From: Simmondsia chinensis
Lineage: Eukaryota > Streptophyta > Magnoliopsida > Caryophyllales > Simmondsiaceae
Length of the DNA: 64,000 nt
Assembly (NCBI GenBank): GCA_018398585.1
Contig: JAGTTD010000008.1
Span: 1,686,501 to 1,750,500, forward strand
Reading direction: 5' to 3'
Within the stretch, counting starts at the first letter, position 1. Every line of letters starts with the position of its first letter. Under the pieces are notes generated by a model. The model had not been told where the DNA came from. It ran no database searches and saw only the letters and a program-made list of their open reading frames with translations. Position numbers and translations under genes: made by a program. Shown piece by piece: positions 44,171-56,130 of the stretch.

Positions 44171-46910
44171 GATTGGGAGATACTAAATTAGAAAAAGAAT
44201 ATGAACGGAGAGAGTGTTAGCCCCGAGACATCCTTAGGTGATCTTCAAACACCTAAGGTGCATCAGAACCACTGTGACTGTAGGCGAATTAGCGCTGAGG
44301 TAGTCAAGGAAGCCCTGAGATCCATGGGAAGGGGTAAAGCAGTTGGCCAGGCATACCCATAGAGGTATGGAAATGCCTTGGTCAAAAGGGCGTCAGTTGG
44401 CTGACTAAACTATTTAACCAAATCCTTCGGGGGGACAAGATGCCTGAGGAATGGAGGAAGAGCACATTGATTCCAATTTATAAGAACAAAGGCGACATTC
44501 AGAGTTGCGCCAACTATCGGGGCATCAAACTAATGAGCCACACTCTGAAGTTGTGGGAACAGGTCATAGAGAGGAGGTTAAGGCAACAAACAGAGGTGTC
44601 CGAGAACCAGTTCGGATTCATGCCCAGGAGATCAACAATAGAAGCCATCCACATCCTAAGGCAGACGATAGAGCAATATAGGGAGAAGCAAAAGAACCTT
44701 CATAGGTTCTTCATTGATTTAGAGAAGGCGTATGATAGAGTGCCAAGGGAGGTCCTTTGGAGAGTCCTGGACAGGAAAGGGATCCCCGTACCATACATTC
44801 GAGCCATTAGAGACATGTATGAGGAGGCACAGACTATGGTGCGTACAGTGGACGGGGAGACAGACACTTTCCCGATAACAGTAGGGGTACAGTAAGGGTC
44901 TGCATTGAGAGCCCCTATCTGTTCATTCTGGTTATGGACGAGCTCACTAGCCACATCCAGGGATGTGTACCTTGGTGCATGCTTTTTGTAGATGACATAG
45001 TGCTTGTGGGGGAATCGTGGGAAGAGATAAATGAGAAGCTGGAACTGTGGAGAGGGGCTCTAGAGTCAAAGGGGTTATGACTAAGCAGAACTAAGACCGA
45101 GCACATGGAACTCAAGTTCGACCCCTCTACCACGCCTAGCCAAGAAGAAGTCAAGATTGGACATGAGGCCATACCGAAGAAGGAGAGCTTCAGGTACTTG
45201 GGGTCCATGATACAGCATAATGGAGAGGTGGATGACGATGTCGGCAACCGGATTAAAGCGGGATGGCATAAGTGGAGGATGGCCTCAGCAGTACTTTGTG
45301 ATAGAAAGTTCCCCTTGAAATTAAAGGGAAGATACTATAAGACGGTTGTGAGGCCAACCATGACGTATGGGGCGGAGTGTAGGGCAATGAAACAACAACA
45401 CACACAGAAGATGAAGGTGGTGAAGATGCGAATGCTAAGGTGGATGTGCAGACACACAAGGAAGGATAGGATCAGAAACGACATTGTAAGAGGCAAATTG
45501 GACGTAGCCTCCATTGAAGATAAATTGAGGGAGCAACGGCTGAGGTGGTTCGGACATGTCAGAAGGAGACCGGACAATGCCCCGGTTAGGAGATGTGAAC
45601 AGCTACTTACTACATTAGGCAGAAGAGGCAGAGGTAGGCCAAAGAAGAGATGGCTTGAGACGATCCGACAAGACCTCACCCACCTAAACCTTCGGGAGGA
45701 GATGGCCTTAGATAATGCCCAATGGAGGGCCAGCATAGGGGTCTTAGATGTTCCGGTTGGAGTAGGGTAGCCAAGCTTTTCTGGGTGCACGTAGGCTATT
45801 TATGGATCTCATGAGGATGTACGCCGCTACTGGTCTACTTATCTTTATCTTCCACTCTATCTATCCCTACCCCTATCTCCTTCCCTTTCTCGTCCCTGCT
45901 ATCTCTATCGCTATCCCTATCCTCTTTACCTGTTATATATTTATCTTCATCTTATGTTGATCTGCGCTTGATTGTGGCATGCTTGAGTCGGTTGCTTTGC
46001 TTGCAGTGTGCCTACCGTGAGTTTTGCTATACTCATGCACTAGATGCTTTTTCTGTTTTTGTGCCAGGCTTTGGCTTTTGCTGCGGACCAATTTCTCAGG
46101 CTGGGGGTCCTCGGAAACAGCCTCTCTTCAGGGTAGCCCCTTGGAGGGGGAAGGCTGCGTACATATACCCCTCCCAGACCCCACTTTTGCGGGAGCCCTT
46201 GGAGGCACTGGGTTTGTTGTTGTTGTTGTAGAGTGTTACTATGTGGCAGAAATTAGATTTAACTATTTGTTGAGCCTTGTCTTGGGGTACCATTTCATGC
46301 AGATTTGTAGCATATCGGTTATTTTACTTTTATGTCATTGACATGTAATTTGGCGCTTCAGGTTTTCTCCAGAGAAGATCTGGTACATTGATCAAATGTT
46401 GAAGGTCCTCTGTGAGGTATGAGTTAATGTAACCTTTTGCCTAGTTAGCATGAGCCATGGCCTTGTTTATTTCATTTGTTTCAATAAAATCTAAAGCCAT
46501 TACTTTCAACATCAAACTTGAGGTGTAACCTCTCTTTTAAGGCACCCAAAAAAAAAAAAAAAAAAGAAGACTCAGCATAGTCAGTATCTGTTTAGACATA
46601 ACTGAATGATTACTTGCATGCTTCCCTCAAACTGCTGATACATGTCTCTTGATTAGTAGGCTGGAAATCATGTGAAGGATGACGTATGGCATGCTCTAAT
46701 TGTTGTGGTAAGCAATGCACCTGATCTCCATGGATATACGGCTAGGTCGTTATACAGAGCAGTTCAAGCATCAACTGAGCAGGTAGGAGTTGTAATTTAC
46801 TATCCACTAAGAGCTAGTTGTGAAAAGTATGTTTTTTTTTGTAGTAACTTTATGTAATAGAATCTAACTATTGCTTGGACTATTTGCTATGTCAGGAAAC
46901 TCTTGTCAAG

Positions 46911-46942
<32 letters not shown>

Positions 46943-49900
46943 TATGTTAGTTAATAATGTTGGGATGCTTGACATTGAGGATCCAATAACTGTGAGTGCA
47001 TAATTCACTGGGTCTTCATCCTGCAAAAGCTTTCTTCATTCGTTAGGAATTTCAATAGGTAGTTGGTCCAATCAATAGCCATTCAGTATTGCATGAGCAG
47101 GAATTATTTTCATATAGGCATGGTTTGTTTTGACAGAAACCTTTTCTGTCTCAATTCTATTGTTTCTTTGTATGACTTCGTAACAACAACAAAAATTATG
47201 GAAAGTGTTTCATCGTAGTCTCGCGTCATATTCTTCATTTCTACCTTAACTTGGCCAAGTGTAAAGTTCATAGAAATTTATAGAATGAAATCATTTTTTT
47301 AGCTAAAAAAAATTATAAGGGGGGAAAGAACATTTTTAATTGAAAATATCTGTTGAAGAAAATTTGTCATACGGGAAATGTTTTCCATTGAACCAAATGG
47401 AGCCTCAGTTTGCGTAGTTCAATCACCTTTGCTGGTAGTGGTGATGAATGCACGCTGCTGTTGGGGCATCTGTTGGATGAAAATCTGACTCCTGATATCT
47501 GCATAGAAGCAATGGCACTCTTAGCATAATAGAACTCCTTGTCGGCATTTGATTGTCGTATTTCTGTGTGCTAGGGTTAATGTGGTTCTCTCTAACAGTA
47601 TAATATCTTTGTGACAGGTAACAGAGTCTGATGCAGTGGATGTTATAGAGATTGCTATCAAGCGCCATAATTCTGATACCAGCACTCGTGCTATGTGTCT
47701 AGTTGCTCTTTTAAAGCTTTCTGCTCGTTTTCCAGCTTGTTCACCGTAAGTTTCTGTCAACTTCCACTTGTACAGATCTTCCAGCTTCCTTTTTAGTCTC
47801 AAATTCTTTTTGCATCCTCCCCCTCGTGGAATGGTTCGTTTGTAGTCTTGCGCTCCTTTTCTCTATCAAATTCTCATGTTCATGACTATTGGTCTCATGA
47901 CCCATGCTGAGTTCTGAGAGTGTCAAGAAAAGCCTATAAGATGTGGGGATACATCTTTTGGAATGGCTATTCCAAGTGAAAAACCAAAGATTGTTACTTA
48001 GACTCTCCCATTTTGCCTTAGACATCAGTATGGCACATGGGCACTTCAAATTAGACCATGAACATTAAAATGTCTTGGAAAATAACCAGGTTTGACTTGT
48101 GGACACATACTCAATATCTGATTCTGATATCCTGGTTTGGGTATTATAGGCCAAAGATTCTATGAATTTATGTGTTTGCACTCTGGACTTCTTATAGGGT
48201 ATTCTCATCCTTGTTTGATTTTACACCGATCATACCTCTTTTTTGTCATATTTCCCTGATGATTCTTGATACCAGTACTTAACAATATAATGGTCCATGA
48301 CTGCTTTTTCTGAAGACTTCGGTTTATCATTTGTTCCTGGATGCTATAGTAATGAGGATAATTTCGAATTTCTAATGCCATTCATCCTTTTCTTTTGATC
48401 TTTCTTGGCATTGTTATCTACATTTTTCCACGATAAAAAACTAAGATTTGCAAATCTGACTGTACATTATCTCATGGACGACTAAGGGACTGTCTAGCTT
48501 TGTCATATGACAACATTTCCATGGAATATGAAATTCCAGGATTTGTGAAACGTTACTTTGTTCTTGAATTTGAACAATTGGCTTTGTCCTTACTGCAGTT
48601 TCGCATTGGCACCATCTCAATATTGTGAACTTCTTTAATCTTCTGCTAGTCTTATATATTTGTTAATGTGAGTTTACCTTATAGGGCTTGCTTGAGTGGC
48701 TAATGGACTTTCTGTACGTAAGAAATCACCTGGTAACTGTTCTTCCAATCTTATTTGTAGGAGGATAAAGGATATAATTGCACAATACAAAGGAAACCTT
48801 TTGGTTGAGTTGCAGCAGAGAGCCATTGAGTTTAATTCAATTATTGGAAAGCACCAGAATATTAGGTTTGTATTACTCACGCTCCCTGATGTTTTGTCTT
48901 ATTTTAAGCTTCCACATTTTCGATATTTTCTTTTCTTGCTTTTCTTTTGATTCCTAACCCCACCTAGTGGGAAAAAAAAAGTTCTTTTACTAGGAAAAAC
49001 ACTTTTTTTTTTTTCCCAAAAAAAAAAAAGAAGCTTGGCCAAATAGGCCCTTAGATTATTATTGTTGTTGTTTCCTTCGGGTTCCTTCTTATAGGAAGAA
49101 GAATTAAATTGCTCATAAAGCTTGCTTATATGAATGAATAGACCTGCGCTAGTCGAGAGGATGCCTGTTCTGGACGAGGCCACATACAGTGGGAAAAGAG
49201 CTGGGTCTTTGCCAGCTACCATGCCAAGCTCGAATGGGCCTTCGGTTAATCTTCCGAATGGAGTCTCTAATCCTTCTGCTGCCCCCCTCGTTGATTTGCT
49301 TGATCTAAGTTCTGATGATGCCCCTGCACCTAGCTCCTCTGGCGGTGATTTACTGCATGATCTGCTCGGTGTTGATTTATCACCAGCACCATCACAGCCA
49401 GGTTGGTTTTGTTATACATGCATTTTTATGAATATGCAAGAGTGTCAAATTTAACATTATGCCATACATAAACGTGTATTGGATGAAATTCAGTTCTTCT
49501 GTTTCCTTCATGTTTTCAGTAATAACATGTATGCGAGGAGATAGGTGAGGTAGAAAAGGATGAAATTTTGGAAGTGTATGTTAGGACCATCCATACATGT
49601 TGGACCCTAAATCAAAATAGCAGGCAAAAATAAAGCTTTAAGCCTATGTTCACGGAGAGTAGCACAACAATTTCACTATTTGAGAATAATACAAGAGACA
49701 ATTAGCTCATCAAACTCACAGAAACCCTTTTGTGTATATATAAAGCTAAACACTAAACCTTAGTGTACCATGAGCCTAAATTAGATTAGTTCAATCCTGT
49801 ACTTCATAAACAAGGCCCAATATAATTAGGCTCGTCATATAAATCTAACAGTGTACTTTAAGAAAATAGTGCTTCTGCATGTACAATGGATTCAGTGATA

Positions 49901-52900
49901 TACTTACCAAAAAAGATTAAAAAAAGGATTCAGTGATATGTTGATTAGTGCTCCGGCAAGAACTGGGTTGTATGCCAGATTTAAAATTCTGCCAAAATTT
50001 TATTTTGATTTTGCGCTTGTTGATGGATTGGTGTTTCTTGTATGCCATGAATGATAATATTGTTTCCCCTTAATCTGAAGGGGCTAGTCAGGGTCCAAAA
50101 AGGGGTACCGATGCTTTATTGGATCTTTTATCAATTGGAAATCCACCAGCAGCAAATAGCTCGGCAACTTCTGATATTTTATCGTTGGGACAAGAGAACA
50201 AAAGTTCAAGTGCAACTTTGGATCCATTATCATCGCTTTCTTCTGGTCCTGTAAAAGTGGCTTCTTCAGGCGGAGCTGCTCCCTTGGATCTATTGGATGG
50301 CTTATCTTCCAGTCAGCCAACGTCAGGTAGTACGCTATATGATGTGAAATATAAAAATGGACAATTGCAAATTTATGCTCCATTTGGTTTGATGGAAAAT
50401 TTCTTTTCTACCATTTCTGTTATGTTTTTACATAAATTTATAGCATTTGCTATGTATACCATTTCTGTTATGTTTTTACATAAATTCATAGCATTTGCTA
50501 TGTATAGGGAAATGTTTTTCTTTGAACCAAATGGGAAAAATGTTCTCTCCTCAATGAAGGAAAATGTTTTCCAATTGCCTTGGGGTATGCGCAAGTACTT
50601 TTGTTTTTTTATGTTTCTTTCTTACTTTATCCTGGCTCACTGAACCGGATTGCAGTCACAGCAAACAATGGTCCGGTATATCCATCTATTGTAGCATATG
50701 AAAGCAGGGCTCTGAAGATGACATTTGACTTCTCAAAATCCCCTGAAACCGTGCAAACGACATTGATTAAAGCTACTTTCATCAATTTATCGTCCAACGT
50801 CTACACTGATTTCATATTCCAGGCGGCAGTTCCTAAGGTAACAATGACAACAACTGGTCGTTTCTAGCTTTCCCGAACTTTTTCCCGGTTCTTCTATGTC
50901 CAATAAGATACTACTATGTCTTCCCTTTTAGTCTTGCCTGTTGAGAAAGCGAATATTTAAGCATATATTGGTAGGATAATATAGCAAATACTCCAATTAG
51001 CTTGCATGGCCCGGGAATCCTTTTTTCAATAATCTTTCTTCCAATTTGAAGTCACCCACTTCTTCTAGCCTCAAGTATTGGTTAAATTTTTGTTCTTGTT
51101 CAGATGTGAATTAGTCGTCTGCTGCTAATACTAAGCCAATCTTAAATATCTTCCACTTCTCTGTTCTTGATGGAAGTGAAACTTTATGTTTACATCATCG
51201 TAGGAATCATTAAGATAACAGCTAATCATAAGGAAAAGAGTATTTAGCTTGGGATATGTAAAAGCCTTCCTGTTCTAAGTACAAAAGCAACAATAACACT
51301 CTTACGCTACTTGCTCTGTGATCCAGCCTCGAAAGCATATTTTGTAAATAGGGCCTGTCTTAAGAGTTGTAGGGTACAAGGCGGATATATAAAATGAGAC
51401 CTCTCATATATATTAATATTTTCTTTAATAATATAAAATTAATTAAATAATTATAAAATATTAATTATGGTTTGTGCTAGATTAAGGACCTTATAATTTA
51501 GGGGTCCCAAGCAGCTACTTGGTTTACTTGAGGCGTTGACTGGCCGGGCCTGTAAAAATTATCTGTGGGTGAATTATAAGCCCATTTTGGCAATATTGGA
51601 GGTCTGCTGGATTTTGGTGAGTTACCAAAAGATCGGTTTAGATAACATGTGAGATTGGATGCCAAACTGATTTTCTATCAATTCACCTTCAAATCATTTT
51701 ATCAGTTGTCTGAATCCCTTATCGCTAACGATGGTTTGATCTTGTTAGTTTGACAGTTATCCTTACCCAGTAATGTGAACTGTGTTTTTTCTCTGACCCG
51801 ATCCACTAAGTTGTTAGTTTGACCTGTCAAAAAGTGTACCTTAACCGGTTATATTTAAAATTTTAAGGGTGTTTGGCCTAGACAGAAAAAGTATTTTTAA
51901 ATAAGAATAGAAGTTTTTTTTACCTTTTAAACAAAAGCAAGAAAATAGTTTCTCATTTAAAGTAAAAGCTTAAGCAAAAACTAGAAAATTTTCAAACAAA
52001 AAATTGCCTTACAAATTTTTTAAAAAAAATACTTCTACAAAAAGCAGCCTTTTCACATATGATTAATTTATATGGTGTGGTCCACAGTTTCTTCAACTGC
52101 AGTTGGACCCTGCTAGCAGCAATACGCTTCCATCATCCGTGAATGGCTCCATCGTACAAAATCTGCGGGTTACTAACAGCCAGCACGGAAAGGTATGTTG
52201 GGACGCGTTTTTTCTCAACTTGTTGGTTTTGCTGTTGATTAGCATTTTCCCAAGAGCTATAAACAGCAGGCGGGAGAGCTAGAAGAGTGGTTGAGTCATT
52301 CTACCTTAAAGTTTTATCTATCTAGTGCGTGCAATGGCAAACAATCAAATTATCTCAAAAGTTTAAGCTAATGGGTAAATGCTTAATAATAGATTTATAG
52401 TGTAAAATGCCCCTGCATGCGGCTGTCATTAGGTTGGAAGCGTGGATAACAACAATAACAAAAGACCGAGTGCCGCAATAGCTCCCGCAAGAACTTTCAT
52501 TCATCATCTAGTTCTAGGTGATCTCGTAGTTTTTGGTCTGTGAAAATGCGTTGTTAGGTGCTCCATTCTTTGCCATTGAGGCCAAACCCCAATGCAAGGT
52601 CTAAGAGGGAGAGAGGGGGCGGCGAGGTGTACACAGCCTTACTCTTTTAGGGTGCTAACCTGAAGAAAGGTTGTGTCCTAGGACCCCCAACCTAAAAGCA
52701 AGCTCCAAGCATGGATAATAGTATTTAGAATAAGAGTAGAACTTCCCAAAATCTTTAAAAATTTTATCCTTCCCAGGTGACGGGGTTAAAGCTTTCCGTG
52801 TTACCAAATAGGGGGATACTAACTGTTACGGAATGGAGAGATGAGTTTAACCATTATACCAACTCTAGCAACTCGCTTAGTATTGGCATGCATTGCCATC

Positions 52901-53108
52901 TAGGAAACTAATGCCTTTATATATATATATATATATATATATATTATGATTGTGTGAATTCATCTCATTGCCCATTTGTGAATTATGTCACCTTTGTTTT
53001 TTCCTTTGTTAGAAACCCCTTGTCATGCGTATCAGAATAGGGTACAAGGTAAATGGCCAAGATGTTTTGGAGCAAGGACAAATCAACAACTTCCCTCACG
53101 ATTTGTGA
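32926..53108 (+). CDS. AP1G: AP-1 complex subunit gamma (gamma-adaptin), 18 exons, 878 aa
   Basis: Exons: 32926-32957, 36972-37274, 37398-37539, 38270-38443, 38987-39166, 40413-40567, 41903-41993, 43527-43690, 46362-46416, 46660-46782, 46896-46991, 47618-47745, 48761-48865, 49142-49401, 50081-50326, 50656-50837, 52088-52192, 53013-53108. They sum to 2637 nt with every junction in phase and GT..AG introns. The protein starts [19 protein letters not shown]. Residues about 1-582 form the adaptin HEAT trunk ([45 protein letters not shown]). Residues about 583-750 are the Ser/Pro-rich hinge with clathrin-box-like [19 protein letters not shown] and ALLDLLSIG. Residues about 757-878 are the gamma-ear ([13 protein letters not shown] .. 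[10 protein letters not shown] .. NFPHDL). The length matches plant gamma-adaptins (about 860-880). It is a large subunit of AP-1, which sorts clathrin-coated cargo at the trans-Golgi/early endosome with beta, mu and sigma subunits. Introns are unusually large and repeat-laden. Confidence 0.96.
33130..34020 (+). repeat. Dispersed repeat G, direct array in AP-1 gamma intron 1
   Basis: The motif (G)TATCAGAGCC or a close variant recurs near 33191, 33404, 33582 and 33798, each followed by AAGAGGTCACGAGT-like text. GTTAGAGT(A/G)T recurs near 33334, 33731 and 33951. Units are roughly 215-220 bp apart where intact. An inverted relative is at 34255-34515. Confidence 0.6.
34255..34515 (-). repeat. Dispersed repeat G unit, inverted
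   Basis: It contains CGTTGGGTTTAAAGTGTGG, GATTTGAACTTGCAACC and TTTTGGTCAACAAGACTCTG, the reverse complement of repeat G. With the array at 33130-34020 it gives the intron a possible hairpin. Confidence 0.5.
36010..36260 (+). pseudogene. Possible LINE C-terminal remnant in AP-1 gamma intron 1
   Basis: A 61-codon open frame ([16 protein letters not shown].., [20 protein letters not shown]) contains the RGRGR-type basic stretch found near the C-terminus of the LINE protein (RRGRGRPKK) and ends with text comparable to its last motif. Neither the reverse transcriptase nor the shared tail is present, so the call is weak. It could instead be another transposon class. Confidence 0.35.
40766..40792. 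repeat. 27-base C run in AP-1 gamma intron 6
   Basis: A pure C homopolymer. A second run of 28 C lies at 41180-41207 in the same intron. Length in homopolymers is poorly determined by most sequencing, so the exact number is uncertain. Confidence 0.85.
41075..41142 (+). mobile_element. RTE-type LINE tail fragment in AP-1 gamma intron 6
   Basis: The text GGTACATCTTACCCTCCCCA, CTACCTTGGTGGGAGCCTC and TTCGAGGCACTGG ends in TTTGTTGTG. Only the last part of the tail is present. Confidence 0.6.
42246..42629. mobile_element. Family C MITE in AP-1 gamma intron 7
   Basis: The left end GCTCTATTTGGTTCAAAGG pairs with the right end GTTAAAACAAATGGAGC. The interior contains GGAAAATGTCTTCC / GGAAAACGTTTTCC and GAATTGAGACAAAAAAGG, shared with the copy in the NHL gene. 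Confidence 0.6.
44123..44169. repeat. T(17)G(30) homopolymer pair
   Basis: Seventeen T are followed by thirty G, immediately 5' of the LINE. It may be part of the insertion junction or an assembly artefact. Confidence 0.8.
44170..46232 (+). pseudogene. RTE-type LINE in AP-1 gamma intron 8, best preserved
   Basis: Two long open stretches remain. Codons 44440-44895 encode reverse transcriptase: [65 protein letters not shown] stop at 44893 (in the GVQ segment, where LINE proteins have HQG) and a frameshift break the frame. The third segment then reads LFVDD, where the catalytic motif is usually FADD, at about 44983-44997. Codons 45105-45770 give the C-terminal part: [56 protein letters not shown]. 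The 5' end is missing, next to a T(17)G(30) tract. The shared tail (about 46100-46228) ends in four TTG repeats. It cannot be active. Confidence 0.85.
47119..47406. mobile_element. Family C MITE in AP-1 gamma intron 11
   Basis: The ends GGTTTGTTTTGACAGAAACC and GAACCAAATGGAGCCTC are inverted relative to each other. The interior includes GTCTCAATTCTATTGTTTC, which also occurs in reverse complement in the other intron copies. Confidence 0.55.
49579..49850 (-). mobile_element. Solo LTR with 5-bp target duplication in AP-1 gamma intron 14
   Basis: It begins TGTTAGGACC and ends AAATCTAACA, 272 bp. The pentamer GTGTA is exact on both sides (49574-49578 and 49851-49855). The body shares CACAACAATTTCACTATTT and GAGAATA with the LTR at 21283-21573. 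A second TGTTGGACCC near 49598 shows a small internal duplication at the start. The minus orientation is inferred by comparison with 101-672. Confidence 0.8.
50377..50580. mobile_element. Family C MITE in AP-1 gamma intron 15, with internal 48-bp duplication
   Basis: It starts GCTCCATTTGGTTTGATGG. A 48-bp unit (TACCATTTCTGTTATG.. to ..GCATTTGCTATGTA) is repeated in tandem at 50409-50456 and 50457-50504 with one base difference. The right end is worn (GAAAATGTTTTCCAATTGCC). Confidence 0.6.
52450..52706 (-). mobile_element. RTE-type LINE tail insertion with internal foreign piece, AP-1 gamma intron 17
   Basis: The reverse complement contains GGTTGGGGGTCCTAGGACAC, GTAAGGCTGTGTACACC and GCTATTGCGGCACTCGG, ending in TTATTGTTGTT. 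An unrelated piece of about 110 bp (52495-52600) interrupts it. The flanks AAGCGTGGATAA (52438-52449) and AAGCATGGATAA (52707-52718) match at 11 of 12. Confidence 0.6.
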
Positions 53109-53820
53109 GATTCGGTAGTCATTCGAGATTTTTGACTCGTTCCTCATGAGCTCGGGCTTTGCTTCAACCACAGAAAACCCCTTGCGATCTTGCTAGCTGA
53201 ATTTTCTTTTTCTTTTTCTCATCATTTTCCCTTCTATGGGTCATAGCAATTGGGATTTGGGTCTAAAATGTGTTGCTATTTTCTCTCATTTTTCTTGTTC
53301 TGTTTGTCGATTTTTTTTCCTTTTTTAGGATGTCGTGTACATTATACTTCACATTTTTGTGTAATCCCCAAAAAAAAAAAAAAAAGAAGTGGGTAATGAT
53401 TTTGTTGGAAAAGCATAATGAAGAGGATATAATTTGTTTGTGGTATTGGCAGATTAGGTGTCTTTGTAAAATTTGTTATTATATTGATAAATTGTTATTA
53501 CCAGGACAAAAATGTGTTAGAGAATTTTCCAATAAACGAGGGGGTAATTTAAAGATCTCAGGTTGGTGAGGCTATGTAATCACTTTCCTTAAGGCTTATT
53601 TCGATATACGAAATATCTTTGGGGATACAACATCAACTAAACATGAAGAAGAGAATATGTAAAAGGAGAGACATAGTAAGATGAACAGGAATAATGTTTT
53701 GTCAAAGAACTTTTTAACATTTTTGATCAAACTCTTGAATAAAGTTCTTTCAATCTATTGGAATCTTTTCCAAGTCTCTTTTAATTTCATCAAATCCATA
53801 CTTTTCAAGTATAACCAAGG
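53109..53820. other. Probable 3' UTR of AP-1 gamma and AT-rich flank
   Basis: The first 250 bases after the stop are T-rich and free of repeats, as expected for a plant 3' UTR, and include an A run at 53369-53385. The exact polyadenylation site is not visible. The open frame at 53270-53569 has no domain. Confidence 0.35.
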
Positions 53821-54120
53821 GGAAGTATTTATAATACAAGTATGAAAAAACACGTCTCAAAGTACACGCCTAAAAGAGGAGCCAAAAGCCGGAAGTTATT
53901 GCACGAAAAACAGGTAAAAAACTGTCCTGTGTCGACACACAGCTTTGCACCGTGCGTTCTGTAAGATTGTGCGTTGACACACGCCTCTGCAGCACTGTTC
54001 TGTAGGATTATGTGTCGACGCATGAGCCCTGTGTGTCGACGCACATCCTATACGAGTAAAAACCACTTCAAACAATATTGGGACAAATTTTAAATACTTT
54101 ATTATCAATTCATATTTTGA
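53820..54120 (-). repeat. Possible LTR debris with GTGTCGACGCA repeats
   Basis: The motif TGTGTCGACGCA or GTGCGTTGACACA recurs four times between 53925 and 54045. Borders of an element are not clear. The repeated motif explains the short overlapping Cys- and His-rich open frames on the minus strand. Confidence 0.35.
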
Positions 54121-54250
54121 AAATACACTAACAAAATGGTTGTTGTTAGAATAATGATATAATTTACAAACAATGAGAACTATAAAATTGCCTTAAAAAC
54201 TATGATCTTGCTCTAGCAATTATAATTTTGCCTTAGTAATAATATTAACC
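54120..54250. repeat. Dispersed repeat, first of two copies
   Basis: The text AATAATGATATAATTTACAA, GAACTATAAAATTGCC and GATCTTGCTCTAGCAATTA matches the copy at 56925-57040 (AATAATATAACTTACAAATA, GAGCCACAAAATTAATTTG, CAATCTTGCTCTAACAATAA). Its class is unknown. Confidence 0.5.
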
Positions 54251-55760
54251 CATTTATATTGATTTCATTGACACAGATTATTCTGATGCTTTCTTTTTTT
54301 TTTTTTAAATCAAAATTCTTTTTTTAAGTAAATAGGATTTAGAAGATTAGATCCTTTAATCTTAACCGTGTTTTATCACTGAACTAAGATCGTTTCGGCA
54401 TTTTCAAATTTCAGTTAATGTCATATGTCTAATCACAATGTTTATTGTTTGCTACGAGCCCAAAAGTAGTGCTAAGACTTTATATGTGAGTCTAATAACA
54501 AATCTCACATTAGAGCTGTTAAATAAAAGAGATCAGCATATAAGTTTAGGCAGTTGCTCCATTTGATACCAATTGGTTCAGCAATAAATTTTCTTTGAGC
54601 TATATGTCGACTTTGTAGATTTGGCTTAAGATCTGTTAAAATTTTACAAGTTGCTTTGATGCATGACGTTTTACAAATATTTTTCTTCACGATTCACGTG
54701 TTCTCAGCTAACCTATTAAGACCTGCAAATTTGCCAATATACGAGTTGTTGAAGCTGGTGTAATAGTTAAGCTATCCACTTTCAAATAAAAGATCGTGGT
54801 TTTGAAGCTCGTCACTATGCTTACTATCTTGTATAGTAATGTATTGATGCTACAACAAAGTGTTTGTTTGGCTATGCCGAAAAAGAATAAATATGCATTT
54901 TGTTAGTATAAAGTATTTAATTAAGTTTTTCTAGTTATTTATTCAATATGTGACACTTTTTTTTTAGAGAGCAGTGGAAAAATAGTTATTTTTAAAAATT
55001 CTAACATTTGAAATCATTAGTAAAATTAGAAGTAAAATAAAAAATTTGAAGAAAAAAAGTACCTTTTTTTTTATCTTAAAAAAAAAAGATTTTGATTCAC
55101 AATTTAAAAATATTAATTTAAAAAACATAATAATAATTCCACAGTAGGAAGCATTAATGTTTGTATGGGAAGCATAATAATTGCAAAATTTACTAAATTC
55201 TTATTACATGATTATATTTTAATTCATAATCAACTTTGCACATCATAAATTCAAATATTATATAAATTCCAATGTGAAATCATTTTATCCACACTTAAAA
55301 CTTACTTTTTGACTTTGGAGGCCTCAAAATCTAAATTTTAGCGAATTATGTTATTCTATAACAAGATATAAGATGATTAATAGAAGATGTTTTCTTTTAA
55401 AACAAATGAGAGAACATCATAAGGTGTGAAAATATATTTTCTATTGAAACAGACAAATAAAAAATCTTTAGTGTAATTTAATTTTTCTTTACGGCGAAGA
55501 GGATTTCTGTTTACGAAACGGAGCCTTAATCATCATTATTACTGTATTCTTGCTATTAATTTCTCCTTTTTCTCCTTAGTTTTCCCGTGTGTTGGAGATA
55601 TGGCTCGCTTTGTATGTACAAATGTATTTTTTTAAACATTTATACGAATGTATTTTGCTTGTTTTAAAAAAAAATTAGAGGTATGAGAATTATGTTTGAC
55701 TTTTCAATCCCACTTTATTTGATATATAGCTCAACATCATGAAAAGGAAGACTATTGGAA
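54250..55760. other. AT-rich intergenic DNA with MITE fragments
   Basis: It holds a repeat D scrap at 54480-54560 and the right end of a family C element at 55370-55529 (ACGAAACGGAGCC). Otherwise I see nothing. Open frames are short and AT-driven. Confidence 0.4.
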
Positions 55761-56130
55761 GTGTAAACGAACTAAAACTTTGATAAAGTACTCGTTTTCA
55801 AAGTCAAAAAAAACCTGTTTATGTTTGATTTGAGGTTTTCCATAAACTTAAGAAGTTGAGTTTAAATAAGGGTGCGCTTTAATGTTTGACTCGTTAAAGT
55901 TTGTCGGCATTTTGTTATTGGCCATTCGAGAGCTCATTTATTGCTCGGTATTAGCTTCACATCAAATGTATGATTATTCATTAGTATCTCAAATAACTTG
56001 TCTTCGCAGCGAGCTTATCTAGATAATAAACTCGACTCGACTCAATAGACTTCAAACTAAGTGATTGACATTCGTATTTTATAAAATAGAATTCAAGCAA
56101 AGTTCTAAAATCTCGTTAAGGACTCATGTT
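55760..56130. repeat. Dispersed repeat E block
   Basis: Motifs TGTAAACGAACTAAAAC, GTTTGATTTGAGG, GCTCATTTATTGCTCGG and AGCTTATCTAGATAATAAAC fit a worn repeat E copy. Confidence 0.4.

Noticed and set aside
44440..45770. An active LINE
   Set aside because: The 5' end with endonuclease is missing, a stop at 44893 and a frameshift break the reverse transcriptase, and the catalytic motif reads FVDD instead of FADD.
45335..45790. A 151-codon open frame on the minus strand
   Set aside because: It is antisense to the LINE C-terminal coding segment and has no domain of its own.
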